Below are positions 55,723 to 64,000 of a DNA stretch of 64,000 nt, one piece after another. Numbering within the stretch: the stretch's first letter is position 1; each line of letters starts with the position of its first letter. A model generated the notes under the pieces. The model was not told the DNA's origin and did not search any database. It was given only the letters and a program-made list of their open reading frames with translations. The position numbers and the translations under genes were made by a program. Source of the stretch: Streptococcus anginosus (lineage in GTDB: Bacteria; Bacillota; Bacilli; Lactobacillales; Streptococcaceae); contig NZ_LR134283.1 of NCBI RefSeq assembly GCF_900636475.1, positions 682,001 through 746,000 of the forward strand, read 5' to 3'.

Positions 55723-57448
55723 GCTTTTCCTCCTTGCTATGTTGTGAGAGATGAATTTCTCGATAAATAGCGCTCGTTTGAAGCAAATCTTCATGTGCGC
55801 CAAGAGCTACCTGATGGCCTTTATCCAAGACAAGTATCTGATCAGCTGCACGCAAGCTATTAGTTCGCTGAGAAATTAAAATCAAACTCGTGTTCTTTAA
55901 TTGCTCTTTGATCGCTTGCAATAGTTTGGCTTCTGTTAAATAATCAAGTGCCGAAGTAGAATCATCCAGCACAAGAAAAGGTACTTTTTGTAAGATAGCT
56001 CGCGCAATCGTCAACCGTTGGCGTTGACCACCGGAAAAATTCCGACCAAAAGTTTCTACCACTGCATCTAGCTGACCTTCTTTTTCCCGTACAAAGTCAC
56101 TAGCCTGCGCAACATCAAGAGCCCGCCAGAGCTGTTCATCCGTCACCTCATCTTCCAAACCCAGCGACAAATTTGAGCGAATCGTTCCGCGAAACAATTC
56201 TGCTTTTTGCGGTACCAAGCTCATCCAAGTGCGCCATTCTTTCAGATTTTGAGGGCTTCGACCATTTTTGAAAATAGTCAACTGACCTGCATCTGCCTCA
56301 TACAAATGTGCCAACAGCTGCACTAAAGTTGATTTCCCTGAGCCTGTTCCTCCAATCACCCCCAAAGTCTGACCAGATAGCAAATCAAACGAAATATTTT
56401 CCAAAGCTGGACTAGCAGCTTGTGGATAGGTAAAGGTAACATTTTCAGCAGAAATAGACTGAGCACCAATAGAATGCCGTATTGACAGTTCTACTAGTAC
56501 ATCTTCCTCTTCCTGTTCAAAAACCTCTTGGATTCGTCCAGCGCTGATGTAACTTTGGTTCAAAGAAGTGACGAGCATAGCTAGTTTCAACAGTTCTATC
56601 AAAATTTGCAAAAGGTAATTGACTAAAGCGACTAATTTCCCTTGCGTCAGCAAATCCTGTCCAATAGCTAGATTCCCATGCCAAATAACCATGACCAACG
56701 TACTATTTACCACTAAAAAAGTCAACGGGCTAATCAAGCTAGACCAAACTCCTGTTTTTATCTGCCAGGTCTTATAAATTTCATTGGTATCTCTAAACTC
56801 ATGAATTTCTTTATTTGTTTGCCCAAAGGCACGGATAACACGCATACCTTGCAGTTGCTGGCGTGTCATATTGACAATTTTATCTGTAATCTGGCGAATT
56901 TTAGCGTAAAGCGGATTCACCAAGCGTGACATGATATAGATAATGCCCGTTAGGATGACAACCATGAGTAAAAACCAGACTGTAATACTTGGACTAATCA
57001 AAAACGCCATGATTATTGAGCCAAAAACAATAATCGGCGCGCGCAAAAAAAGACGAAGAAATTGATTGATACCGGTCTGAATTTGATAAGTATCACTTGT
57101 TAAACGAGTGACCAGACTAGATGTCGTCAAGCTATCTCGACTAGCTTTTGGCAAACGCATGATTTTTTGATATAAATCTTTAGTTAATTGACGTGTAAAT
57201 CCTACCGCTGCTTTTGAAGAATAATATTGAGCAATAACTGCCACAACAACACCAAATGATGCTAGGACAACCAACAAAAAGACCATGGTATAAAGATGCG
57301 CACTATCTTTTTTAGGGATTGTTTGGTCCACAATTGTTGCAATCAAAATTGGCACCAATAGTTCAAAACTAGCTTCTAATAATTTAAAAAGCGGTCCTAA
57401 CAAGGATTCCTTGATATAACCTTTAAAATATTTCAATAAATCTTTCAT
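55703..57448 (-). CDS. Heterodimeric ABC exporter subunit (degenerate ATPase site)
   Basis: A 581-residue partner half transporter, starting at ATG 57448 (MKDLLKYFKGYIKE) with AGGAAAAG; an upstream extension of 67 codons has no RBS. Walker A GGTGSGKSTLVQLL, signature FSGGQRQRLTIARAIL. Walker B reads LVLDDSTSALD, with Asp where the catalytic Glu is expected. This asymmetry, with the partner canonical, is the hallmark of heterodimeric exporters. Likely drug or peptide efflux; the substrate is unknown. Confidence 0.9.
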   Translation of the reverse strand: MKDLLKYFKGYIKESLLGPLFKLLEASFELLVPILIATIVDQTIPKKDSAHLYTMVFLLVVLASFGVVVAVIAQYYSSKAAVGFTRQLTKDLYQKIMRLPKASRDSLTTSSLVTRLTSDTYQIQTGINQFLRLFLRAPIIVFGSIIMAFLISPSITVWFLLMVVILTGIIYIMSRLVNPLYAKIRQITDKIVNMTRQQLQGMRVIRAFGQTNKEIHEFRDTNEIYKTWQIKTGVWSSLISPLTFLVVNSTLVMVIWHGNLAIGQDLLTQGKLVALVNYLLQILIELLKLAMLVTSLNQSYISAGRIQEVFEQEEEDVLVELSIRHSIGAQSISAENVTFTYPQAASPALENISFDLLSGQTLGVIGGTGSGKSTLVQLLAHLYEADAGQLTIFKNGRSPQNLKEWRTWMSLVPQKAELFRGTIRSNLSLGLEDEVTDEQLWRALDVAQASDFVREKEGQLDAVVETFGRNFSGGQRQRLTIARAILQKVPFLVLDDSTSALDYLTEAKLLQAIKEQLKNTSLILISQRTNSLRAADQILVLDKGHQVALGAHEDLLQTSAIYREIHLSQHSKEEKHENEVF

Positions 57449-57620
57449 GAAATCTCTTTTCCTACACAAAACTAGTTCTATTTTATCATAATCTAGCCTT
57501 CTCTGTGATTTGTTAGCGGATACAATTATTTTTATAGGAGAATTTTTGTTAGATGAATTCCAGATAAAAAGGAGAAGAACGATGTCGCTCTCCCCTACTA
57601 AATTTCTTTCAAATAAAATA

Positions 57621-58328
57621 TTATTGATGACGATTTGCCCAAGCAACATCCAAATCTAACACTTCTTGTGTTGTGTATTGTTGGCGATAAGGATTGTAGA
57701 CTTTGTTAGTTGTTGCAACATTGGTTGCTTGCACATTTGGTACATCGTATTGTGTCAAATTATATTGTTGAATCAAATTATTCAACTTAACATTATAGCT
57801 TGTATCCGTTGCATAGATACCTGTTAAAGCAGCAGTCGCATTCATATAGCTAGTCGTATTACTCTTCCAAGCATAAGTGTAGCGGCTATGTTTTAAAATC
57901 GCCACATAGTCTTGTAAAGATTCAACATAACTTGGATAGGATCTAAATTCTGCATTGACATTATAAGTATTTCCTTGCCCATCATCTTCTAGTGTAGCCA
58001 TTGTTGCTGATTGCCCAGCATACTGTCCTTTGATGCCAAATAAATTATGATGAGGAGCGGCTGATAAAGCAGAACGTCCAGAATGGCTTTCCAGAATGGC
58101 TTGTGCAATCATAACTGAAGCATACAAATCATTCTCTTGTCCTAATTGACGAGCCGTTTCACCAATTTGTGAAATGAACACCTCTGTTTGAGTTAACGGA
58201 CGTTGATAAGCCTCATCATTGGCACTAGCTGGGTGAACTTGCTTAGACAAAACTGCACTAACCAATAAAGCGGCGACCGCCAAAGCTAGAACTGTTAAAA
58301 TTCTTTTTTTCAATTTTTTCTTTCTCAT
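57621..58328 (-). CDS. Glucosaminidase-domain protein (LytG/FlgJ-like)
   Basis: A 235-residue secreted or membrane-anchored peptidoglycan hydrolase. A basic N-terminus and hydrophobic segment (MRKKKLKKRILTVLALAVAALLVSAVL) act as signal anchor. The glucosaminidase domain follows: AQAILESHSGRSALSAAPHHNLFGIKG with the catalytic Glu, then AEFRSYPSYVESLQDYV and TAALTGIYATDTSYNVKLN. No cell-wall-binding repeats. Cleaves GlcNAc-MurNAc bonds in the wall. Confidence 0.92.
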   Translation of the reverse strand: MRKKKLKKRILTVLALAVAALLVSAVLSKQVHPASANDEAYQRPLTQTEVFISQIGETARQLGQENDLYASVMIAQAILESHSGRSALSAAPHHNLFGIKGQYAGQSATMATLEDDGQGNTYNVNAEFRSYPSYVESLQDYVAILKHSRYTYAWKSNTTSYMNATAALTGIYATDTSYNVKLNNLIQQYNLTQYDVPNVQATNVATTNKVYNPYRQQYTTQEVLDLDVAWANRHQ

Positions 58329-58410
58329 AGCTTATTCTCCAGTATAATATATTTTGATTATAACATAAAATTCCCAGCCCTTAGTTACAATTTGGTGACA
58401 GATTCATTAT

Positions 58411-58435
58411 AAAAAACCGAGAAAATGATTCTCAG
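58411..58435 (-). terminator. engB terminator
   Basis: Minus strand CTGAGAA / TTCTCGG stem followed by six T residues, just after engB. Confidence 0.75.
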
Positions 58436-58448
58436 TCTTTCTTCAACT

Positions 58449-59036
58449 CTAAATTTTTTCCAAAATCGCATCCCAAGCTGCTTCTAAACCATCTTTATTA
58501 ACAGATGAAAAAACAATAAAATCATCATTTTTATCAAAATCTAACTTTTTCTTAATGACTAATTCGTGCTTATTCCATTTGCCGCGTGGAATTTTATCTG
58601 CTTTCGTGGCTACGACAATGACTGGTATTTCATAATATTTGAGAAATTCGTACATTTGTACATCGTCTGCACTTGGCTCATGCCGAAAATCCACCAGACT
58701 GACAACTGCTCTGAGATTTTCCCTGCTCGTCAGATATTCCTCGATCATCTTGCCCCACTTCGCTCGTTCTGTCTTAGAAACTTTAGCATAGCCATATCCT
58801 GGGACATCCACAAAACGAAGTTTGTCATCAATATTGAAGAAATTCAGCAATTGCGTTTTTCCTGGCTTGCCAGAAGTTCGAGCTAGATTTTTTCGATTTA
58901 ACAATGTATTGATAAAGGAAGATTTACCAACATTTGATCGTCCAGCAAGGGCAATTTCAGGAATCTCATCTTGCGGATAATGAGATTTATTTGCTGCACT
59001 TAGCAAAATTTCTGCATTGTGTGTGTTAATTTCCAT
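58449..59036 (-). CDS. engB: YsxC/EngB ribosome-biogenesis GTPase
   Basis: A 195-residue GTPase needed for 50S assembly. G1 [13 protein letters not shown]2 region [12 protein letters not shown]3 [10 protein letters not shown]4 ATKADKI are visible. Start follows AAGAGGTGTGCA. Lies 11 bp after clpX, a linkage conserved in streptococci. Confidence 0.97.
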   Translation of the reverse strand: MEINTHNAEILLSAANKSHYPQDEIPEIALAGRSNVGKSSFINTLLNRKNLARTSGKPGKTQLLNFFNIDDKLRFVDVPGYGYAKVSKTERAKWGKMIEEYLTSRENLRAVVSLVDFRHEPSADDVQMYEFLKYYEIPVIVVATKADKIPRGKWNKHELVIKKKLDFDKNDDFIVFSSVNKDGLEAAWDAILEKI

Positions 59037-59047
59037 TGCACACCTCT

Positions 59048-60280
59048 TTATGCTGTTTCTAAAATCGGCTTATCCGTTCCGTCAACTGCTTCCTTGGTAA
59101 TCCGCACTAACTTCACATTTTCTTGACTTGGAACTTCAAACATGACATCCATCATAGTTTCCTCGATAATCGACCGCAATCCACGCGCACCTGTCTTACG
59201 TTCAATGGCTTTGTTGGCAATCTCTTGGAGAGCATCATCATCAAACTCCAATTTGACATCATCATAAGAAAGAAGAGTCTGATATTGCTTCACTAAAGCA
59301 TTCTTTGGTTCGCGAAGGATTCGCACCAAATCATCAACTGTTAAAGGCTCAAGCGCTGCAAACACAGGCAAACGACCAATCAATTCCGGAATCAAGCCAA
59401 ATTTTTGAATATCTTCAGAGATGATTTCTTGCATATAAGAACCAGTTTCATCAATGGCCTTGTTGTTTTGACCAAAACCGATAATTTTTTCGCCTAGACG
59501 TTGTTTGACAATTTCTTCAATACCGTCAAATGCACCACCAACGATAAAGAGAATATTTTTCGTATCTACTTGAATCATCTCTTGTTGAGGGTGCTTGCGG
59601 CCGCCTTGCGGAGGTACGCTGGCTACTGTTCCTTCAATAATTTTGAGGAGCGCTTGCTGAACACCTTCACCAGACACATCACGAGTAATAGAGACATTTT
59701 CGCTTTTCTTCGCAATTTTATCAATCTCATCTACATAGATGATACCACGTTCAGCACGCTCAATATTGAAATCTGCTGCTTGCAAGAGTTTCAAGAGAAT
59801 ATTTTCAACATCTTCTCCGACATACCCAGCTTCTGTCAAAGCTGTCGCATCTGCAATCGCAAAAGGAACATTCAGACTTTTTGCCAAAGTTTGAGCGAGA
59901 AAGGTCTTGCCAGAACCAGTTGGCCCAATCATGAGGATATTGGATTTCTGCAATTCGACATCTTCCTCATCTTCACGATTATCATGAAAATTGATGCGTT
60001 TATAGTGATTGTAAACAGCAACGGCCAATGCTCGCTTAGCACGGTCTTGTCCAATCACATAATGATTCAAAATATTGAGTAGTTCTTGCGGTTTTGGTAC
60101 TTCTGACAAGTCTGCCAGCACTTCTTCTGCCAATTCTTCTCTAATAATTTCTTGTGCTAATTCCACACATTCATTACAAATGAAGGCATTATTTCCTGCG
60201 ATAATTTTTTGAACTTCCTCTTGGCTTTTACCACAAAAAGAACAATAAACCATCATTTCGTTCGTACGATTTGTAGGCAT
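59048..60280 (-). CDS. clpX: ClpX ATPase, ClpXP unfoldase subunit
   Basis: AAA+ unfoldase that feeds substrates to ClpP. The 410-residue protein has an N-terminal zinc domain ([15 protein letters not shown]...[10 protein letters not shown]), Walker [16 protein letters not shown], Walker [10 protein letters not shown], the pore-loop region GYVGEDVEN and the LGF-type ClpP loop (IIGFGQNNK). Start ATG 60280 with TTGGAG. Followed by engB. Confidence 0.98.
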   Translation of the reverse strand: MPTNRTNEMMVYCSFCGKSQEEVQKIIAGNNAFICNECVELAQEIIREELAEEVLADLSEVPKPQELLNILNHYVIGQDRAKRALAVAVYNHYKRINFHDNREDEEDVELQKSNILMIGPTGSGKTFLAQTLAKSLNVPFAIADATALTEAGYVGEDVENILLKLLQAADFNIERAERGIIYVDEIDKIAKKSENVSITRDVSGEGVQQALLKIIEGTVASVPPQGGRKHPQQEMIQVDTKNILFIVGGAFDGIEEIVKQRLGEKIIGFGQNNKAIDETGSYMQEIISEDIQKFGLIPELIGRLPVFAALEPLTVDDLVRILREPKNALVKQYQTLLSYDDVKLEFDDDALQEIANKAIERKTGARGLRSIIEETMMDVMFEVPSQENVKLVRITKEAVDGTDKPILETA

Positions 60281-60318
60281 TTTTCACTCCAATTCTATTC
60301 GTTGTTTATTCTTTTTTC

Positions 60319-60492
60319 TCATTTAAATAAGGTCATATAAAAAGCATGAATACTATTCACCAAATTTGTAAAAGCATTCAGCCAAAAGAGCACTGATAAT
60401 CCATACCGTTTTTTACGAAAAGCTTGCATTGCCGCCATAACACAAACGACACACAAAAGAGCCGTAAAAAATCCGAAAATACTACGTTCCAT
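60319..60492 (-). CDS. Small membrane protein between dfrA and clpX
   Basis: A 57-residue protein: [23 protein letters not shown] is a hydrophobic span, then FRKKRYGLSVLFWLNAF and a second hydrophobic stretch ending MTLFK. RBS AGGGAG lies five bases before the ATG, and the start overlaps the dfrA stop (TAATG), so it is coupled to dfrA. Similar small genes occur at this place in other streptococci. Function unknown. Confidence 0.75.
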   Translation of the reverse strand: MERSIFGFFTALLCVVCVMAAMQAFRKKRYGLSVLFWLNAFTNLVNSIHAFYMTLFK

Positions 60493-61004
60493 TACGACTC
60501 CCTTCTCTGAAAGGTTGTGACAGTAAAGTCATACTCATTCTTTTCATCTTTGGCATGAAACTGATGAGACAGCTCCTGAAATTTCGTCATATCAAAATCT
60601 TTTGGGAAATAAGTATCACCTTGTAAACGAGCATGAATACGGGTAATAACTAATTCATCCATTAAAGGCTCAAATGCAGAAAAAATCTGACCACCGCCAA
60701 TAATATAAAGAGTTTTTTTCTGAGTCTCATACCATTTCATAACAGAATCAACATCATGGAACACCAGAACTCGCTCATTATCTGCTTGATATGATTTGTC
60801 TCTCGTCAAAATAATTGTCGTGCGATTGGGCAATACTCTGCGGTTCATCCCATCAAATGTCACTCGCCCCATTAAAATAGCCTGTCCAGTTGTCATTTCT
60901 TTAAAATGCTTGAGATCAGCTGGTAAATGCCAGGGCAATGTGTTGTCTCGCCCAATCAAGCCATTCTCATCTTGCGCCCAAATAGCTACAATTTTCTTTG
61001 TCAT
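60492..61004 (-). CDS. dfrA: Dihydrofolate reductase
   Basis: Reduces dihydrofolate to tetrahydrofolate; the target of trimethoprim. A 170-residue chromosomal-type enzyme: [34 protein letters not shown] (active-site Asp/Glu region with LPWHLP), [24 protein letters not shown], and [12 protein letters not shown]. No resistance-type substitution can be judged by eye. Functionally paired with thyA, 186 bp upstream. Confidence 0.97.
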   Translation of the reverse strand: MTKKIVAIWAQDENGLIGRDNTLPWHLPADLKHFKEMTTGQAILMGRVTFDGMNRRVLPNRTTIILTRDKSYQADNERVLVFHDVDSVMKWYETQKKTLYIIGGGQIFSAFEPLMDELVITRIHARLQGDTYFPKDFDMTKFQELSHQFHAKDEKNEYDFTVTTFQRRES

Positions 61005-61190
61005 TTCCTCATCCTTTGAATTGATATTTCTATTTTATCAAATTTCACAAAAAAAGGCTGACTTTAACTATCAAATCAAAGCGCCAATTTATATTGCACA
61101 AGAAATCCGTTCTTTTATGATGTCTTGTGAAAATAGTTAGATACAGCCCTTTATTTTTTAGATTTTGAAAATCTGAAAATCACTTCATTC

Positions 61191-62030
61191 TCAAATGGCT
61201 AAATCAAATTTCAACTGTGGCTTAACAGGGATATAATCAACTAATTCAAAATCTTCTGCTTTAATGTCAAAAAAGTTGGTTCCGTCTGGGACATTCAATA
61301 CTAATCGTGGCAGGCAATCCGTCGGTTCACGTCGAAGTAATTCTTCAGCTTGTTCAAATTGATTATCATAAATATGCAAATTGTTGACAAAATAAAATAA
61401 TTTACCAACTTTCCAGCCAAAATGCTTGGCAATCATCATTTGCAATGCTACATACTGCATGGCATTGATGTGATGAGCTACCAACATATCATTTGAGCGT
61501 TGTGTCAGAGTTGCATCCAGATAAATGTCACCGTCTACACGGCGTACATCAAACATGGTCTGAAAAGCACACGGTAGTAGACCTTCTGTTTCTTCAAATG
61601 CTTCATAATCCCAAAGTGAGATAATATTTCGTCGATTCCAAGGATTGACTTCTAGCTGTTTCAAGATTTTATTGATAATATCATGTTTCTTAACAACAGC
61701 GCCATAGCGCAAGCCAATCGTGCGAGTATCTCCCACTTCCCAATCATTCCAATAATGAACATTGTACTTTTCTTCTAAAATATCTAAGCTATTGGATTGG
61801 TCTTGGTAAATCCAGAGCACCTCTTTGATAGCTGACTTGATAGCAATCGGCCGAAGCGTTGTAATAGGAAATTCTCCCTTGCTCAAGTCGTATTCAGCAA
61901 AAGAACCTGTAATATACTTAGAGTTAGCCACTTTCCCGTTTTTATAACGAGGGCGTGCATTTTCAGAAAAAACACCTTCATGTAAAATTTTTCGAATATT
62001 TTCTTTAAAAATAGTATCTGCTTTTGTCAT
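61191..62030 (-). CDS. thyA: Thymidylate synthase
   Basis: Methylates dUMP to dTMP using methylene-tetrahydrofolate and yields dihydrofolate, which DfrA recycles. The 279-residue enzyme has the catalytic Cys in [12 protein letters not shown], the arginine motif [36 protein letters not shown] and [13 protein letters not shown] [25 protein letters not shown]. Confidence 0.97.
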   Translation of the reverse strand: MTKADTIFKENIRKILHEGVFSENARPRYKNGKVANSKYITGSFAEYDLSKGEFPITTLRPIAIKSAIKEVLWIYQDQSNSLDILEEKYNVHYWNDWEVGDTRTIGLRYGAVVKKHDIINKILKQLEVNPWNRRNIISLWDYEAFEETEGLLPCAFQTMFDVRRVDGDIYLDATLTQRSNDMLVAHHINAMQYVALQMMIAKHFGWKVGKLFYFVNNLHIYDNQFEQAEELLRREPTDCLPRLVLNVPDGTNFFDIKAEDFELVDYIPVKPQLKFDLAI

Positions 62031-62071
62031 GATTTCCCTTTTCTAATATTGCTTTTTCTAGTATAACACAA

Positions 62072-62108
62072 AATAAAAATCTCCTACAAGTCAAAACCTC
62101 GCAGGAGA
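62072..62108 (-). terminator. Terminator after the ClC gene
   Basis: Minus-strand stem TCTCCTGC / GTAGGAGA with a 13-nt loop, followed by TTTTTATTTT. Confidence 0.8.
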
Positions 62109-62115
62109 ACATGCT

Positions 62116-63333
62116 TTAATATCGAATTTTTTGAGCTCCATAAATCGAATGCTGACGATGTAGAGAAAACGCCACCGCACACACTATGAAAAAATAGGGG
62201 AAATTAGTAAAGCCAAATACTTCACAGCCAATTAAAATCGGACCTAAGAAAGTAGAGGTTGCACTTCCAAAAACAGCAGCATAACCTAGTGCAGCAACCA
62301 AACCAACTGGAAGTCCAAATAAACCCGCTAGCAACACACCTAAGCTTGCACCAATTGCAAAAAGCGGTGTCACTTCTCCGCCTTGAAAGCCAGCAGCTAA
62401 TGTCAAAACTGTCAGAAGTAATTTGAAGAGCCAATCATATACATAGACGGGCTGACCAGCAAAACTGGCTGCAATCAAATTTGTTCCAAGCCCTGAGTAT
62501 CGTCCTTTATCCAACAGTAAAAAAACAATGCTCAAGACAACTCCCATCACCACAATCCGTTTGTAGGGATTTGGAAAAATAATTGCTGCTTTCTTTTTGC
62601 TCCATGAGAGAGCATAAGCAAATAAATTGCCGCAAAGTCCAAATAGAACTCCAAGAAACACTAATTTGATAAGAAGCGTCGGTGACAATACCAGATGCAC
62701 AGAAATTGGTTGTACAAACTTTTCAAGCCCTAACGCATGCGATGTCCAAGAAGCAACAAAGGAAGCAATCATTGCAGGATACAGAGCCGTCAGTTGCATG
62801 GTTCCTACAACCAAGACTTCCATTGCAAACAAAATTGCCGCCAGCGGTGTTTGAAACAGTCCAGCAAAACCAGCAGCCATTCCTGCGACTAAAAAGATTT
62901 TTGAAGTGTTGGGGATAGAAAATTTCTTGCCAAACCAATGAGAAACTGTTGCTCCTAATTGTACTGCTACTCCTTCTCGACCAGCTGAGCCACCAAACAG
63001 GTGCGTCATCCAAGTTGTCAATATAACCAAAGGAATCAAGCGCTTTGGGATACGTTCCTCTACACCATGTCCTACATCAAAAATCAAGGTCATCCCTTTG
63101 CTACTGCTTCCACCATACTTTTGATAAAGAAATACAATCCCTAATCCCGCAACAGCTAAAAAAGGAATCAAATAGAGTGGATACATAGAGCGGATATCGC
63201 TTAAAAAGATAAGGGTTCGCCCAAATATCGCATCAATAATCCCAACTACTAGACCTATAAAAATGGATAACACTGTAATAGCCACTGCTCGCTTTCCACT
63301 ATCAAGCCATTCTATATCACGCGAATGTTTCAT
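62116..63333 (-). CDS. ClC-type chloride channel/transporter
   Basis: A 405-residue membrane protein with about ten hydrophobic segments, of the voltage-gated chloride channel family. The selectivity motif GSAGREGVAVQLGA is visible, followed by GMAAGFAGLFQTPLAAILFAMEVL and FQGGEVTPLFAIGASLG. In bacteria such proteins exchange chloride or fluoride for protons; ion specificity cannot be set from this alone. Upstream of the chorismate mutase gene by 14 bp. Confidence 0.9.
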   Translation of the reverse strand: MKHSRDIEWLDSGKRAVAITVLSIFIGLVVGIIDAIFGRTLIFLSDIRSMYPLYLIPFLAVAGLGIVFLYQKYGGSSSKGMTLIFDVGHGVEERIPKRLIPLVILTTWMTHLFGGSAGREGVAVQLGATVSHWFGKKFSIPNTSKIFLVAGMAAGFAGLFQTPLAAILFAMEVLVVGTMQLTALYPAMIASFVASWTSHALGLEKFVQPISVHLVLSPTLLIKLVFLGVLFGLCGNLFAYALSWSKKKAAIIFPNPYKRIVVMGVVLSIVFLLLDKGRYSGLGTNLIAASFAGQPVYVYDWLFKLLLTVLTLAAGFQGGEVTPLFAIGASLGVLLAGLFGLPVGLVAALGYAAVFGSATSTFLGPILIGCEVFGFTNFPYFFIVCAVAFSLHRQHSIYGAQKIRY

Positions 63334-63347
63334 TTAAACTTCCTTTA

Positions 63348-63614
63348 TTATTTGACGTGTTGGTCTTGATAAGCACGCGAATGTTTCAAAATATCAGAAA
63401 AAGTCTGAACAATGCTTTCTTCGTACTGTTTTTCATGTACACTATTTGCAACTTTATCAAGAATTACTTGTTCACGCCGAGTATCTAATACAGCTTTTCC
63501 AGTCTGACGTTTATAAAGAGCAATTTGACTCACCAAAGCCATTCTTTTTTCTAGTAAGGCAATCAAATTTGCATCTATTTGATCAATTTCTTTTCTAATT
63601 TCTACTAAATCCAT
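63348..63614 (-). CDS. Chorismate mutase (AroQ type)
   Basis: Rearranges chorismate to prephenate for tyrosine and phenylalanine synthesis. An 88-residue monofunctional all-helical protein: MDLVEIRKEIDQIDANLIALLEKRMALVSQIALYKRQTGKAVLDTRREQVIL, with the usual Arg, Lys and Glu positions. RBS AGGAGG. Co-directional with the ClC gene. Confidence 0.93.
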   Translation of the reverse strand: MDLVEIRKEIDQIDANLIALLEKRMALVSQIALYKRQTGKAVLDTRREQVILDKVANSVHEKQYEESIVQTFSDILKHSRAYQDQHVK

Positions 63615-63873
63615 AATTTCCTCCTAATTGCTTTCTATCTTAACAAAATTTTTCACAATATGCTAGTAATCGTCAGGTTTTGAATCTCAAGTCCTAATTT
63701 TCTCAATTTTAGCAGAAAAATAACACTCAAATTGAGACAAGTTCAAATAAAGCCTATTCTTTCAGATCTAAGCAGCTTCTACTTCTAACCTTCTACTTTG
63801 CTTCTACTCGCCCTAAAATCCGGCTTAACAATCCCTTTCCTTCTGTGGTAATTTTGAAAAATAAGAGGGAACG
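63615..63873. other. Noncoding stretch
   Basis: About 260 bp with no recognised gene. A minus-strand frame near 63798-63863 ends KITTEGKGLLSRILGRVEAK, which looks like the tail of a lost protein. Confidence 0.4.
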
Positions 63874-64000
63874 ATGTTAGATTACTATTTGGAAAAGCTA
63901 TTTTAAACAAGGCAGAAGTGTTACAAATTTTGCTGAAATTTCAAACTTTAGAGATTGAGCAGATAACACAAATTACCAGTTTTAGTGAGAAAAACATTTA
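63874..64000 (+). pseudogene. Start of a RofA/Mga-like regulator, frameshifted in an A-run
   Basis: ATG 63874, with AGAGGG upstream, reads MLDYYLEKLF and stops. Adding one A to the run GGAAAAGC continues the frame to the window end: MLDYYLEKAILNKAEVLQIL, then a helix-turn-helix-like LEIEQITQITSFSEKNI. This is the N-terminal pattern of RofA/Mga-type streptococcal virulence regulators. Truncated by the right edge. Confidence 0.5.

Noticed and set aside
57449..57649. 67-codon N-terminal extension of the ABC exporter subunit
   Set aside because: No RBS at the upstream start, overlaps the end of the glucosaminidase gene, and family members start at the MKDLLKYFKG position.
59501..60082. 193-codon plus-strand frame opposite clpX
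   Set aside because: Shadow of a highly conserved gene; Asn/Ile/Phe-rich with no domain.

Overview
This is a low-GC Firmicutes chromosome segment from a Streptococcus. The gene content supports this: ciaRH, pyrR-uraA-pyrB-carAB with a PyrR attenuator, whiA/yvcK/rapZ, the clpX-engB-dfrA-thyA neighbourhood, a fused glutamine-type SBP-permease and an LPQTG wall-anchored protein. An oral or viridans (for example anginosus-group) species is plausible, but the species cannot be fixed from the sequence alone.

Layout. 1-3728 (minus): nucleoside salvage operon, rsmC-like methyltransferase > pdp > deoC > cdd > BMP nucleoside-binding lipoprotein (cut by the window edge). 3758-9339: coaA, rpsT, a P-loop kinase, a RocB-like M20 peptidase and a cytosolic alpha-amylase with a LacI-type operator, then a noncoding stretch with four 41-bp tandem repeats. 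9387-13213 (minus): ciaH/ciaR, a low-complexity membrane protein behind a CiaR-box-like promoter, and an alpha/beta hydrolase.

13342-25303 is a 12-kb integrative mobilizable element in the 3' end of tRNA-Arg(CCT). It has 13-bp direct repeats at both ends, matching integrase arm-site repeats inside each end, and a tyrosine integrase beside the tRNA. Its cargo is a RelBE-type toxin-antitoxin pair, a SEC10/PgrA-like LPQTG surface protein with a membrane partner, and an unrecognised 402-residue protein divergent from an XRE regulator. Its mobility module has a TcpA/FtsK-like ATPase, a membrane protein and a pMV158-RepB-like HUH initiator. Just upstream of rep are hairpins carrying a pMV158-type nick sequence (TACTACGAC) and a TAGCGT single-strand-origin-like loop. 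No type IV secretion genes are present, so it is probably mobilizable rather than self-conjugative.

25373-37704 (minus): rplS, glucokinase, the pyrimidine operon, then rapZ-yvcK-whiA and ndk. 37783-48956 (minus): two CPBP proteins, a TIGR01906 membrane protein, NagD-like phosphatase, Nudix hydrolase, acyl-ACP thioesterase, HemW, an ABC-2 transporter, a decayed DUF1697 gene and uvrB. 49119-53953 (plus): glnPH-like fusion and glnQ, then an ABC-F gene behind a complete-looking ribosome-mediated attenuator (promoter, 7-residue leader peptide, anti-antiterminator, antiterminator, terminator). 53974-63614 (minus): heterodimeric ABC exporter, glucosaminidase, engB, clpX, a 57-residue membrane protein, dfrA, thyA, a ClC channel and chorismate mutase. 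The right edge holds the start of a RofA/Mga-like regulator with an apparent 1-nt deletion in an A-run.

The two observations most worth follow-up are the ABC-F attenuator, whose alternative pairings can be traced base by base, and the rolling-circle replication origin embedded in the integrated element.
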